NCBI GenBank assembly: GCA_034664125.1
Contig: JAXDIG010000017.1
Span: 37,509-101,508, forward strand
Source of the DNA: JACVRW01 sp034664125
GTDB lineage: Bacteria > Actinomycetota > Thermoleophilia > Solirubrobacterales > Thermoleophilaceae
Direction: 5' to 3'
Length of the DNA: 64,000 nucleotides
The notes beneath the pieces were generated by a model. The model was given only the letters and a program-made list of their open reading frames with translations. It searched no databases and was not told where the DNA came from. The position numbers and the translations under genes are program-made. Below, piece by piece: positions 52,039 through 60,121 of this stretch (the first letter of the stretch is position 1; each line of letters starts with the position of its first letter).

Positions 52039-53687
52039 CTTCGATACCAGCGGGGCGAGACGTTCGGCGGCGGGCGCAGCGCCGCCTTCGCGACGAGCAC
52101 GGACGGCTCGTCGAGGCGCAGGTGGTGTCCGAGCATGCCCTCGAAGCGCTCTCCGAGGCCGTCCACCTCGTCCGCGCGCACGCCGAACGAGCGGGCGAGG
52201 GCGACGAAGTCGGGCGTGTGCAGGTCGACGCCCTCGTGGGGATCCCCCTTGAGGTCCTGATCGAAGCGCAGCATGCCGTAGCCGCCGTCGTCCACGATCA
52301 CGGCGGTGATCGGGATGCGCTCCTGAGCGGCCGTGGCCAGATCGCCGCACGCGTACAGGAAGCCGCCGTCGCCGGACAGGCTCACCACCGGCCCGGCCCC
52401 TGCGAGCGCCGCGCCGAGGCCCTGCGGGAAGGCGCAGCCGAGCGTCCCCCAGCCGAGCGGATAGGTCAGCTTGCGTGGCCCGGGCGTGCGGTGGAAGCCG
52501 CCCATCCAGTAGCCCGGAATGCACATGTCGCAGACCACGATCCCGTCGTCGGGAAGCGCCCGCTCGATCGCCTCGAGGAACCGGAGTGCCTCCGGATCGG
52601 TGTCCGCCAGCTGCGCCCGGACGGCGCGGTTGAGCTCGCGCAGCCGCCGCGCGAGGGCATCGAGCCCGCCGCGCTCGGAGATCCGCTCGGCCAGGGCGCG
52701 GGCGCCCTCGGCGGCGTCCGATTCGATCAGCACGTCGGGGAGGTAGTTCTTCGAGGCGTCGGCCGGGTCGACGTTGATCGCGATCAGGTTGGGCGGCTGG
52801 GCCTGCTGCCAGCCCTGGGTCATCATCCCGTCGAAGTCCGTGCCGATCGCGATCACCACATCGGCTTCGTCCCACAGAGCGCCGACGTCGGGAACGTGGG
52901 GCGAGCCCTCGACGAGGCAGGGGTGATCGGGGGGCAGCAGTCCGCGGGCGGAGTAGGTGAGCATCACCGGCGCCACGAGCCGCTCCGCGAGGCGGGCGAC
53001 CGCTTCTCCGGCGTCCGCCGCCAACGCGCCGCCGCCGGCCCAGATCAGCGGCCGGCGGGCGTGCTCGATCGTCTCGGCCGCGCGGGCGAGGTGCTGCTCG
53101 TCGGGAGTCGGGACGGCCGCGACGGAGGCGCCCGCCGTGGCGGCAGCGCCGACCTCGGCGCTCAGCAGGTCGGTCGGGACCTCCACGTAGACCGGGCGGC
53201 GCGGCGGCGCCATCGCGTCCAGCGCGGCCAGCTCCAGCGTGGCGCCGACCTCCTCGGCGGCCTTGACCCGATAGGTGCGCTTCACCACCGGCTCGAACAT
53301 GGCCGCCTGGTCGGTGGCCTCGTGCAGCATGCCGCGCCACACCCCCGGCCGGCGCAGGCGCGCCGGGATGTCGGTCGCGACCACGAGCACTGGCTGGCGG
53401 GAGGCCCAGGCCTCGCCGACGGCCCCGAGCGTGTTCGCGGCGCCCGGGCCGGTGGTGGTGAGCGCGACCCCGAGGCGGCCCGTCGCGCGGGCATAGCCGT
53501 CGGCCGCGTAGGCGGCCGTCTGCTCGTGGCGCACCCCGACCAGCCGGATCGTCGATTCGCCGAGCGCACGCCAGAGCGCCAGGTTGTGCACGCCGGGAAG
53601 GCCGAACGCGATCTCAACGCCGGCCCGCTCCAGCGCGGCGACCGCCAGGCCCGCGCCTGTCAGGATGCCCGTCCGGAATGAGCTCAT
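52035..53687 (-). CDS. Thiamine-pyrophosphate-dependent enzyme, acetolactate synthase-like
   Basis: A 550-residue enzyme with three domains of the POX/ALS family. The catalytic Glu is in GVRHEQTAAYAADGYAR (about 51). The central domain contains PLIWAGGGALAADAGEAVARLAE. The C-terminal TPP motif is GDGGFLYACGDLATAAQ; the usual Asn-Asn end of the motif reads VDDGGYGM (Asp-Asp). Acetolactate synthase, oxalyl-CoA decarboxylase and benzoylformate decarboxylase share the fold. A divergent CaiB/BaiF transferase hints at a CoA-linked substrate. The ATG at 53687 shares a palindrome with the start of that gene. Confidence 0.88.
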   Translation of the reverse strand: MSSFRTGILTGAGLAVAALERAGVEIAFGLPGVHNLALWRALGESTIRLVGVRHEQTAAYAADGYARATGRLGVALTTTGPGAANTLGAVGEAWASRQPVLVVATDIPARLRRPGVWRGMLHEATDQAAMFEPVVKRTYRVKAAEEVGATLELAALDAMAPPRRPVYVEVPTDLLSAEVGAAATAGASVAAVPTPDEQHLARAAETIEHARRPLIWAGGGALAADAGEAVARLAERLVAPVMLTYSARGLLPPDHPCLVEGSPHVPDVGALWDEADVVIAIGTDFDGMMTQGWQQAQPPNLIAINVDPADASKNYLPDVLIESDAAEGARALAERISERGGLDALARRLRELNRAVRAQLADTDPEALRFLEAIERALPDDGIVVCDMCIPGYWMGGFHRTPGPRKLTYPLGWGTLGCAFPQGLGAALAGAGPVVSLSGDGGFLYACGDLATAAQERIPITAVIVDDGGYGMLRFDQDLKGDPHEGVDLHTPDFVALARSFGVRADEVDGLGERFEGMLGHHLRLDEPSVLVAKAALRPPPNVSPRWYRR

Positions 53688-53702
53688 CGGACGCATCCTC
53701 GC
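53664..53702. promoter_or_regulatory. Interrupted inverted repeat spanning two divergent start codons
   Basis: ATGAGCTCAT (53678-53687) is a perfect palindrome; its left ATG starts the CoA transferase and its right CAT is the ATG of the TPP enzyme. The symmetry continues outward: AGGATGC and GTCCG to the left match CGGAC and GCATCCT to the right with small gaps. Each gene thus has AGGA about 10-14 nt before its start. Promoters must lie inside the opposite coding regions. Confidence 0.65.
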
Positions 53703-54874
53703 AGCCGCTCTCGGGCGTGCGCGTGGTCGACCTCTCACGCGTGCTCGCCGGCCCGTACTGCACGATGGTGCTGGCCGACCTCGGCGCCGACGTCGTCAAG
53801 GTCGAGCGGCCCGAGGGCGGTGACGAGACGCGCTCCTGGGGGCCGCCGTTCACGGGCGGGGAGGCGGCGTACTACCTGTCGGTCAACCGCGGCAAGCGCT
53901 CCTGTGCGCTCGACCTCTCGCAGCCGGAGGGCCGCGAGCTGGCGCTGGAGCTGTGCGCCCGGGCGGACGCGGTGATCGAGAACTTCAAGGTGGGCGGAGC
54001 CGACCGTCTGGGCGTCGGGTACGAGGCTGTGCGCGAGCGCAACCCGACCGTCGTGTACTGCTCGATCACCGGATTCGGCTCCGAGCGCGAGCCGCCCGGG
54101 CGGCCCGGCTACGACTTCGTGGCGCAGGCCGAGAGTGGCCTGATGTCTGTAACGGGCGCCGAGGACGGCCCGCCCTACAAGGCCGGCGTGGCGGTCGTGG
54201 ACGTGCTCGCCGGGCTGCACGCCGCGGCGGCGATCCTGGCTGGGCTGCACGGGGGAGAGGGAGCGCGGATCGAGGTGCCGCTGCTGGACAGCGGCCTGGC
54301 CGGGCTGGTGAACGTGGCGCAGAACACGCTGATCACGGGCGCCGAGCCGGGGCGCTACGGCAACGCGCACCCGAACATCGTGCCGTACGAGATCTTCGAG
54401 ACGGCGTCGGGCCACCTGGCGGTGGCGGCCGCGAACGACGGGCTGTTCCGGGCCCTGTGCCGGGCGCTCGGCCTGGACGAGGTGGGCGCCGAGCCGCGCT
54501 TCGCGACCAACGCCGCCCGCGTGGAGAACCGCGGTGAGCTGATCCCGCTGCTGGCGGAGCGGCTGCGCGAGCGTCCCGCGGAGGCGTGGCTGGAGGAGCT
54601 CGATGCCGCCGGCGTGCCGGTCGGAAAGGTGAGGACGGTGCCCGAGGCGCTGGCGGCGGCGGCCGAGGCCGGACGCCCGGCGACGCTCACCGTGGACCAC
54701 CCGAGCGCCGGCCCACTCGACCTGGTGGCCTCGCCGATCTGGGGCCCGACCGACCCTGCACCGACGGCCCCGCCGTTGCTGGGCCAGCACACGGCGGAGG
54801 TGCTGGGCGAGCTGGGGCGCAGCCAGGACGACATCGAGGCGCTCGCCGAGCGCGGCGTGGTGCGGCTGGCCTAG
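53678..54874 (+). CDS. CaiB/BaiF family III CoA transferase
   Basis: A 398-residue enzyme moving CoA between acids. Landmarks: LSGVRVVDLSRVLAGPYCTM, DLGADVVKVERPEGGDETR, SVNRGKRSCALDLSQPEGRE, NFKVGGADRLGVGYE and the catalytic Asp in KAGVAVVDVLAGLHAAAAI (about 175). The substrate cannot be read; formyl-CoA/oxalate, mesaconate and carnitine members all share these motifs. It starts inside the same palindrome as the divergent TPP enzyme. Confidence 0.93.
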   Translation: MSSSDASSQPLSGVRVVDLSRVLAGPYCTMVLADLGADVVKVERPEGGDETRSWGPPFTGGEAAYYLSVNRGKRSCALDLSQPEGRELALELCARADAVIENFKVGGADRLGVGYEAVRERNPTVVYCSITGFGSEREPPGRPGYDFVAQAESGLMSVTGAEDGPPYKAGVAVVDVLAGLHAAAAILAGLHGGEGARIEVPLLDSGLAGLVNVAQNTLITGAEPGRYGNAHPNIVPYEIFETASGHLAVAAANDGLFRALCRALGLDEVGAEPRFATNAARVENRGELIPLLAERLRERPAEAWLEELDAAGVPVGKVRTVPEALAAAAEAGRPATLTVDHPSAGPLDLVASPIWGPTDPAPTAPPLLGQHTAEVLGELGRSQDDIEALAERGVVRLA

Positions 54875-54938
54875 GCCCGGCTGCCTCAGGCCGGCCGGCG
54901 TGCCGCGGGGGTCCGGGGGCGTGAGCCCCCGGCTGCCG

Positions 54939-55541
54939 TCAGTGCGGCTCTTCGGCGCTCGACGCGGGCGGCCGCGACTCCTCCGCCAGCGAGGTGATCG
55001 TCAGGGAGCCGCGTGCGGCCGTCTCCATCACGTCGGTCGCCTCGTCCGGCGAGCGCGCGTACAGCTCGACGAGCATGTGGATCACGATGCGCTCGTCCTC
55101 GTGCTTGTGGAAGCGCACGTGGGTGAAGAACTCGCGCGTGCCGTGGTCGCCGAACGCCGCGAACGCCAGCGCCTCGGCGGCCTCGGGCCCCGAGCACGAC
55201 TCCACCTGGTCGGAGTCGACGGTGACCGTGCACGAGGCGACCCAGGGCGTGCCGGTGACCATGCGCTCCCAGCGGTCCTCGACCGGCTCGACGCGCGACA
55301 CGCGGCGGCCGTTCTCCTCGTAGAACGTCAGCGCCAGGTGCGGCTGGTCGTGCAGGCAGTCCAGGCACTGAACCACCGCTTCCTGGACCTCCTCCACGGG
55401 CTCGACGGCCTCCCCGGTGTCGGCGTCGACCTTCAAGATGCCCTCGTAGTGGAGCTGCACCTCGAGGTTCTGCGACCAGCAGCGATAGCAGCGCAGCCAG
55501 CTCGACTGCGTGCCCACGGACTCCTGTGCGGATCCTTCCAT
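54939..55541 (-). CDS. Conserved-looking CxxC protein of unknown function
   Basis: A 200-residue acidic soluble protein. Two CxxC pairs (LRCYRCWSQ near residue 18 and VQCLDCLHD near residue 60) probably bind zinc. The rest is an alpha/beta domain (HVRFHKHEDERIVIHMLVELYARSPDEATDVMETAARG) without known motifs. It is also unusually rich in Glu. The ATG at 55541 is chosen because the longer frame upstream is low-complexity Arg/Pro/Ala. It stands alone between the CoA transferase and a 417-bp non-coding stretch. Confidence 0.7.
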   Translation of the reverse strand: MEGSAQESVGTQSSWLRCYRCWSQNLEVQLHYEGILKVDADTGEAVEPVEEVQEAVVQCLDCLHDQPHLALTFYEENGRRVSRVEPVEDRWERMVTGTPWVASCTVTVDSDQVESCSGPEAAEALAFAAFGDHGTREFFTHVRFHKHEDERIVIHMLVELYARSPDEATDVMETAARGSLTITSLAEESRPPASSAEEPH

Positions 55542-55958
55542 GTGCCCATTATGGCCCTCGCGGGATTGTGCGCCGGCTAGCGCGCCGCCCTTCAACGCTT
55601 CTGCGTGAGGCAAACGTGGCTGAACGGCAGCCAAGGAGGTGCCTTGGGCCGTCGACGGGCCGACGACGCCGGTGCAAACGTCGCGTTCGCGGCGGCTGCG
55701 GCGAGCGTGGGCCGCGTTTGCCATCCCTGCCCGTCTCAAAGCGGCCCGCCCAGCGGCCGGACCGCAGGGCGGGCCGGATCCGAGCGCGTATCCCGGCGAA
55801 AGCCGACCCACCTGCCGCGCAGCCGGGGGTGGGGCGGGTTGTGCATCCAGCCCTTCCCCCAGCCGCTGTTTGCGCTTAGCGGCGAGACAGACCAACGGCC
55901 ACAGACAGCCGCCGTCTCGATCTCACCGAGAGGCGGCGCCGGCTAGCGCGCCGCAGGC
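55542..55958. other. 417-bp intergenic region bounded by 19-bp direct repeats
   Basis: GCGCCGGCTAGCGCGCCGC occurs at 55570-55588 and again at 55936-55954, just inside each end of the region. Within it GGCAAACG (near 55610) and CGTTTGCC (near 55716) can close a stem of about 115 nt with internal GC-rich pairing. No frame has a ribosome site or family resemblance. It could be a small structured RNA or the scar of an inserted element; neither is established. Confidence 0.5.
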
Positions 55959-56936
55959 CTACCCCAGGGATCCGGCCAGCGCCTCGAGCGTCGCGTCGAA
56001 GTCCGTCTTCGAGATCCCGCCGAGGCAGGGGGAGGTGGCGCCGCTCTCGGCGTAGCGGCGCACCGACGCCGCGGCCTCATCGGCGCTGCCGACGGCGGCG
56101 AGCGAGGACAGGAAGCGGTCGGAGATCGCGGCCACCGCCGCTTCCGGCCCGCCCTCCTGCATGCCGCGGTCGAAAGCGGCGATGTCGTCGCCGAAGCCCG
56201 AGCGCTCGAGCATCTTGCGGTAGAACGGCAACGAGAAGTAGGGGATCAGCTCCGAGCGCAGCTGAGCCTTCGCCTGCTCCGGGTCGCTCGTGACCGCGGA
56301 CGGCACGGCCGCCACGATGTCGAAGCCTTCCGCCGGCTTGCCCGCCTTCGCTCGTCCCTCCGCGACCGTGGGCACCACGACGTCGCGGATGTAGTCGGGG
56401 TTGCAGAGCCACAGGATCACGCCCTCGGCGATCTCGCCCGCGAGGCGCAGCATGCCGGGGGAGAGGCCGGCCAGGTAGATCGGGATGTCGGGGCGCGGCT
56501 CGTAGCCGATGAAGTGGAACGACGAGCTGAAGGTTTCGCCCTGTGGCGGGCCCTCGCCGCGCAGGACCGCCCGTACGACGCCGACGTACTCGCGCATCTC
56601 GCGCAGCGGCTTCTCGATCTTCTGGCCGTACCACGCCTCGACCACCGGCCGGTGCGACACGCCCAGGCCGACGATCGCGCGTCCGCCCGAGAACTCGTCG
56701 AGGGTGGCGAAGGACTGCGCCGCGGCGACCGGCGTGCGGCTGTATATGGGCGTCACGCCCGTGCCGAGCAGCAGGCGCTCGCTGCGGCAGGCGTAGGCCA
56801 TCAGGGTGGTGACCGAGTCGCGCCCGGCGATGTGCGTCACGTAGGCGGACTCGTATGCCAGCCGCTCGGCCAGCTCGACGCGCTGCAGGGCCGTCTCCAG
56901 GGACCTACCCACTCCGATGAACGCGCCGAGCCCCAC
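55959..56936 (-). CDS. LLM-class (F420-dependent type) oxidoreductase
   Basis: A 325-residue luciferase-like TIM barrel. Landmarks: ALQRVELAERLAYESAYVTHIAGRDS, LLLGTGVTPIYSRTPVAAAQSFATLDEFSGGRAIVGLGVSHRP, and DIPIYLAGLSPGMLRLAGEIAEGVILW. These match actinobacterial F420-dependent members, so F420 is more likely than FMN (inference). The substrate is unknown. It diverges from the mobA-like gene with 37 bp between starts. Confidence 0.9.
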   Translation of the reverse strand: MGLGAFIGVGRSLETALQRVELAERLAYESAYVTHIAGRDSVTTLMAYACRSERLLLGTGVTPIYSRTPVAAAQSFATLDEFSGGRAIVGLGVSHRPVVEAWYGQKIEKPLREMREYVGVVRAVLRGEGPPQGETFSSSFHFIGYEPRPDIPIYLAGLSPGMLRLAGEIAEGVILWLCNPDYIRDVVVPTVAEGRAKAGKPAEGFDIVAAVPSAVTSDPEQAKAQLRSELIPYFSLPFYRKMLERSGFGDDIAAFDRGMQEGGPEAAVAAISDRFLSSLAAVGSADEAAASVRRYAESGATSPCLGGISKTDFDATLEALAGSLG

Positions 56937-56973
56937 GGCCGGCGAGCGTAGCGCGTCGCTAGCCTGCCAGCCC

Positions 56974-57525
56974 GTGATCGGTGCTCTACTCGCGGGCGGC
57001 TCGGGCAGCCGGCTCGGCTCCGGCTCGAAGGCCGCCGCGCTGCTGGCCGGGCGGCCGCTCGCCTCCTACCCGGCGGAGGCGCTGGCGACGGTCTGCGAGC
57101 GCGTGGCGGTGGTCTGCAAGCGCGACACCGAGCTCCCCGACCTTCCGGGCACGGAGCGCTGGGATGAGCCCGACGAGCCGCGCCACCCGCTCACCGGGAT
57201 TGTGCACGCGCTGGTCGCGGCGGACGGCCCGGTGCTCGTGTGTGCCGCGGACATGCCGTTCGTGACCGCGGACGCCTGCCGCACGCTGCTGCAGGGGGCC
57301 GGTGCGAGTCCGGCCGTGGTGGCGACGGCGGAGGGTGTCCTGCAGCCGACGTTCGGCCTGTACGCGCCGGCCGCGCTCGACGTGCTGCGGGCGGCGCCCC
57401 GGGACGCGCCGCTGACTCGAACCGTCGAGGCGCTCGATCCGGTGCGGGTGGCGCTGCCGGCGGCGCTCGTGCGCAGCGTCAACACGGCGGAGGACCTGGC
57501 CGAGGCCGAGGCGCTGCTCGCCTAG
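56974..57525 (+). CDS. mobA: MobA-like molybdenum-cofactor guanylyltransferase
   Basis: A 183-residue nucleotidyltransferase. The start VIGALLAGGSGSRLGSGSKAAALLAGRPL matches the LAGGxSxRxGxxKA motif, and VLVCAADMPFVTADAC contains the metal Asp. PTFGLYAPAALDVL follows as in MobA. It would add GMP to molybdopterin; other MobA-like proteins handle purine dehydrogenase cofactors or F420 precursors, so the symbol is tentative. The GTG at 56974 begins the motif. No molybdoenzyme gene is in the window. Confidence 0.75.
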   Translation: MIGALLAGGSGSRLGSGSKAAALLAGRPLASYPAEALATVCERVAVVCKRDTELPDLPGTERWDEPDEPRHPLTGIVHALVAADGPVLVCAADMPFVTADACRTLLQGAGASPAVVATAEGVLQPTFGLYAPAALDVLRAAPRDAPLTRTVEALDPVRVALPAALVRSVNTAEDLAEAEALLA

Positions 57526-57574
57526 CAGCGGGACTTCTCGGCGGTCCTTGCCCGTAGTCGGTGCAGGGGCGAGG

Positions 57575-58183
57575 ATGACTTCTGCTCTGGCGCGCGCATC
57601 CACAGTCGATCTGACCGCCGCCCGGCTCGGGCCGGCGGAGCTCGAACGACCGTCACGACGGCGCGAGCGCGCCTGGGTGCGCGCGGCTCAGACCGGGTCG
57701 CACGAGGCGATGGAGGCGCTGTTCAGGGCGCACTGGGGGCGGGCGCACCGGGCCGCTTTCCTGATCGTCCACGACGCGGCGGCCGCCGAGGACATCGCGC
57801 AGGAGGCGTTCCTCGCTGCGATCCGCGCGCTCGACCGCTTCGACCGGCGCCGGCCGTTCGGCCCCTGGCTGCACCGCATCGTCGTGAACCGCGCCATCGA
57901 CTGGTCCCGCGCGCGGGCGCTGCGCCGCGAGGTCGGCGAGCCCGTCGAGAGCGAGGCCCCGCTCGAGCACTCGCTTGCCTGGTCGGACGAGGTCGTGGCC
58001 GCCCTGGCCGCCCTCGATCCCGACCAGCGCGCCGCGGTCGTGCTGCGCCACCTGCTCGAGTACACACCGGGGGAGATCGCGGACCTGCTGGAGATCCCCC
58101 GGGGTACCGTCAACTCGCGGCTGCGCCGAGCGCTGGACCGGCTGGCGGCCCAGCTGGGGGCGTCCGAGGAGCAGCGGGCGTGA
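57575..58183 (+). CDS. ECF-type RNA polymerase sigma factor
   Basis: A 202-residue sigma70 of the extracytoplasmic-function group. Region 2 is EALFRAHWGRAHRAAFLIVHDAAAAEDIAQEAFLAAIRALDRF (about 50-90) with RRPFGPWLHRIVVNRAID; region 4 is LDPDQRAAVVLRHLLEYTPGEIADLLEIPRGTVNSRLRRALDRL. It redirects transcription in response to a signal sensed by an anti-sigma. The ATG at 57575 has GGGGCGAGG upstream. The next gene overlaps by 4 bp and is the likely anti-sigma or sensor. Confidence 0.92.
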   Translation: MTSALARASTVDLTAARLGPAELERPSRRRERAWVRAAQTGSHEAMEALFRAHWGRAHRAAFLIVHDAAAAEDIAQEAFLAAIRALDRFDRRRPFGPWLHRIVVNRAIDWSRARALRREVGEPVESEAPLEHSLAWSDEVVAALAALDPDQRAAVVLRHLLEYTPGEIADLLEIPRGTVNSRLRRALDRLAAQLGASEEQRA

Positions 58184-59427
58184 CCCGGCGCTCCGCCTTC
58201 GAACGCCGCCTCCACAGGGAGCTCCACGCGGCCCGGCCGCCGCGCGCGGCCGATGCCGAGCGGCGCTCCTGGCAGGTGGTGCGCGCCGCACACGCGGCGC
58301 GTGCGCCCATTCGCCAGCGTCGCCGCGGCGCCCGGCTCGCCCTCGCGGTCGGAGCAGCGCTGGCCGCGGCCGCGCTCGCCCTCACCCCGGCCGGGGCCAG
58401 GATGGGCGACTGGATCGACGAGGTGGTGAGCCCGCACACCTCGCTCTCCTCGCTGCCGACCGCGGGCAGGCTGCTGGTGGTGGCCGACGGCAGCGCCTGG
58501 CTCGTGAGCGACGACGGCGCCCGGCGCCAGCTCGGCGCCTTCAGCGACGCGTCCTGGTCGCCGGGCGGGTTGCACGTGGTCGCCGCGCGCGGCAACGAGC
58601 TGGTCGCGCTCGATCCCGACGGGAACGAGAACTGGAGCAGGCCGGCGGCCGGTCGAGTCACCGTGCCGCGCTGGTCGCCCGGCTACGGCTACCGAATCGC
58701 CTACCGCAGCGGCGCCGACTTGTATGTCACCGCCGGGGACAACACCGACAACCGGCTCCTCTGGCATGGGACGCGACCGACGCCGCCGGCCTGGAAGCCG
58801 CTGCCACCGGCGGCGGAGCAGGCCGTGGCCTTTGCCGCCGGGTCGCGCGTGCTGGTAGTCGAGGTCGACACCGGGCGCGTTCTCGGGAGGACCCCTCCCG
58901 GGCCGACGCCCCGTGAGATCTGGTGGGCCGAGGGCGGGCGACGCCTGGTGACCGTCACTTCGCGCTCCGTGCGGGTGCACGGCCCGCACGGCCGCCTGTT
59001 GCGGACGGTCGACCTGCCGCCCGGCTTCACGTCGGCGGGCTCGGCGGTCGCGCCCCGCGGTCGCCGGCTCGCCGTGATCGCACAGGCCACCGGAGACCGG
59101 TCGACGAGCCGGCTGCTGCTGATCAGGCTGGACCGCCCGGCACCGCCGCGGTCGGTGTTCTCCGCGGGCGGCGCCTTCGAGGGCCTCACCTGGTCGATCG
59201 ACGGCTCACTGCTGGTTGTGGGCGTGCCGGCGGCCGACCAGTGGCTGTTCGTGCGCCCGAAGGGCTCGATGGGACTCGAGTCGGTCCAGCCCATTCGCGA
59301 GAAGTTCGAGGGCGGTCGCGAGCCGCGCCGCGGGACCTTCCCGCGGCCGGCAGGCTGGTGCTACTCGGAACCGGCCAACCCGGCAGCGGGCGGGCAGCCG
59401 CCCTGCTCCACGGGCTCGGCGCCGTAG
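58180..59427 (+). CDS. Membrane protein with external beta-propeller, probable anti-sigma partner
   Basis: A 415-residue protein. A basic cytoplasmic N-terminus of about 48 residues, one transmembrane helix (about 50-70, LALAVGAALAAAALALTP) and a long external domain made of WD40/PD40-like blades (SDASWSPGGLHVVAARGNELVALDPDG, WSPGYGYRIAYRSGADLYVTAG, LTWSIDGSLLVVGVP). The cytoplasmic part is too short to be sure it is an anti-sigma domain, and no ZAS zinc motif is present. The GTG overlaps the sigma stop as GTGA, so coupled function is likely. Confidence 0.8.
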   Translation: MTRRSAFERRLHRELHAARPPRAADAERRSWQVVRAAHAARAPIRQRRRGARLALAVGAALAAAALALTPAGARMGDWIDEVVSPHTSLSSLPTAGRLLVVADGSAWLVSDDGARRQLGAFSDASWSPGGLHVVAARGNELVALDPDGNENWSRPAAGRVTVPRWSPGYGYRIAYRSGADLYVTAGDNTDNRLLWHGTRPTPPAWKPLPPAAEQAVAFAAGSRVLVVEVDTGRVLGRTPPGPTPREIWWAEGGRRLVTVTSRSVRVHGPHGRLLRTVDLPPGFTSAGSAVAPRGRRLAVIAQATGDRSTSRLLLIRLDRPAPPRSVFSAGGAFEGLTWSIDGSLLVVGVPAADQWLFVRPKGSMGLESVQPIREKFEGGREPRRGTFPRPAGWCYSEPANPAAGGQPPCSTGSAP

Positions 59428-59452
59428 CTCGCTCTTCGCACCCTCTCGATGC

Positions 59453-59830
59453 ATGATGGGTTGCGTGCCGCGCGCCGTCAGCAAGTGCCCCAAGTGCGGG
59501 GAGCCGGTCAGCCCGTTCGCGGCCGGATGCGCGATCTGCGGGACGGACCTGGAGGCGGCCCGCGCCGAGCTGGCCGCCAAGCGGGCGCGCCGCCCGCATC
59601 TGTCCGGCGCCGTGAGCCTGAGCGACGACGCTGTCCGCATCGCGGTGGGCGTGATCGCGGCGGTCTTCTCGCCGGTGATGGGGGCGCTGCTGACGGGGTA
59701 CTTCGCCTACGACGCCGACCGCAACGGTCGCATCCGGACCCGCAACCTGATGGTCCTCCTGCTCGGGTTCAGCCTCGTCGGCGTGTTCGCCTACGCGCGG
59801 CTCTGGGGCGGGCTGTTCCTCGGGTTCTGA
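59453..59830 (+). CDS. Small zinc-ribbon membrane protein
   Basis: A 125-residue protein. An N-terminal zinc ribbon (CPKCGEPVSPFAAGCAICG, about 12-30) is followed by a charged linker and two transmembrane helices (about 58-80 and 92-117). Similar zinc-ribbon/membrane proteins are common in actinobacteria without assigned function. ATGs at 59453 and 59456 and a GTG at 59465 are all possible starts. It lies 25 bp after the propeller gene. Confidence 0.75.
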   Translation: MMGCVPRAVSKCPKCGEPVSPFAAGCAICGTDLEAARAELAAKRARRPHLSGAVSLSDDAVRIAVGVIAAVFSPVMGALLTGYFAYDADRNGRIRTRNLMVLLLGFSLVGVFAYARLWGGLFLGF

Positions 59831-59842
59831 GGCCCGCGCGCG

Positions 59843-60121
59843 TCAGGTCTTGAGGATCACCGCCACGAGGGCGATCGCGAAGGCGACCTGACCGATCCCG
59901 AGCGCGACGCCGAGGTTCGCGGCCCCGGCGAGGTCGGCGACCAGCGAGACGATCGCGAAGACGGCGACCAGGATGCCGGCCTGGGCGAGGAACGGGAGGC
60001 GCGGCTCCCGCCGGCCCGGCGCCCGGCGCCCAGGCGCCCGGTCACCCTCGGCCGGCGGCCGTTCCGGCCCTGCCGCCTCTTCAGCGGGGCGATCCCCGGT
60101 TCTCTGCCGCCGCCGGCTCAC
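59843..60121 (-). CDS. Small two-helix membrane protein downstream of meaB
   Basis: A 92-residue protein. The first 42 residues are Arg/Glu/Pro-rich and disordered-looking; two helices follow (about 44-64 and 68-90, QAGILVAVFAIVSLVADLAG and LGIGQVAFAIALVAVIL). The GTG at 60121 overlaps the MeaB stop as GTGA, so it is in the same operon. No family is recognised. Confidence 0.65.
   Translation of the reverse strand: MSRRRQRTGDRPAEEAAGPERPPAEGDRAPGRRAPGRREPRLPFLAQAGILVAVFAIVSLVADLAGAANLGVALGIGQVAFAIALVAVILKT

Noticed and set aside
16028..54874. Possible 3-hydroxypropionate bicycle (malyl-CoA lyase plus family III CoA transferase)
   Set aside because: No malonyl-CoA reductase, propionyl-CoA synthase or acetyl-CoA carboxylase is seen, and MeaA fits the ethylmalonyl-CoA pathway better.
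52035..54874. Oxalate degradation pair (oxc/frc)
   Set aside because: The TPP enzyme shows no specific oxalyl-CoA decarboxylase motif that I can identify; kept only as one hypothesis.
55605..55946. Open frames in the 55.5-56.0 kb spacer
   Set aside because: Low-complexity, several overlapping frames on both strands, none with family resemblance or a start signal.
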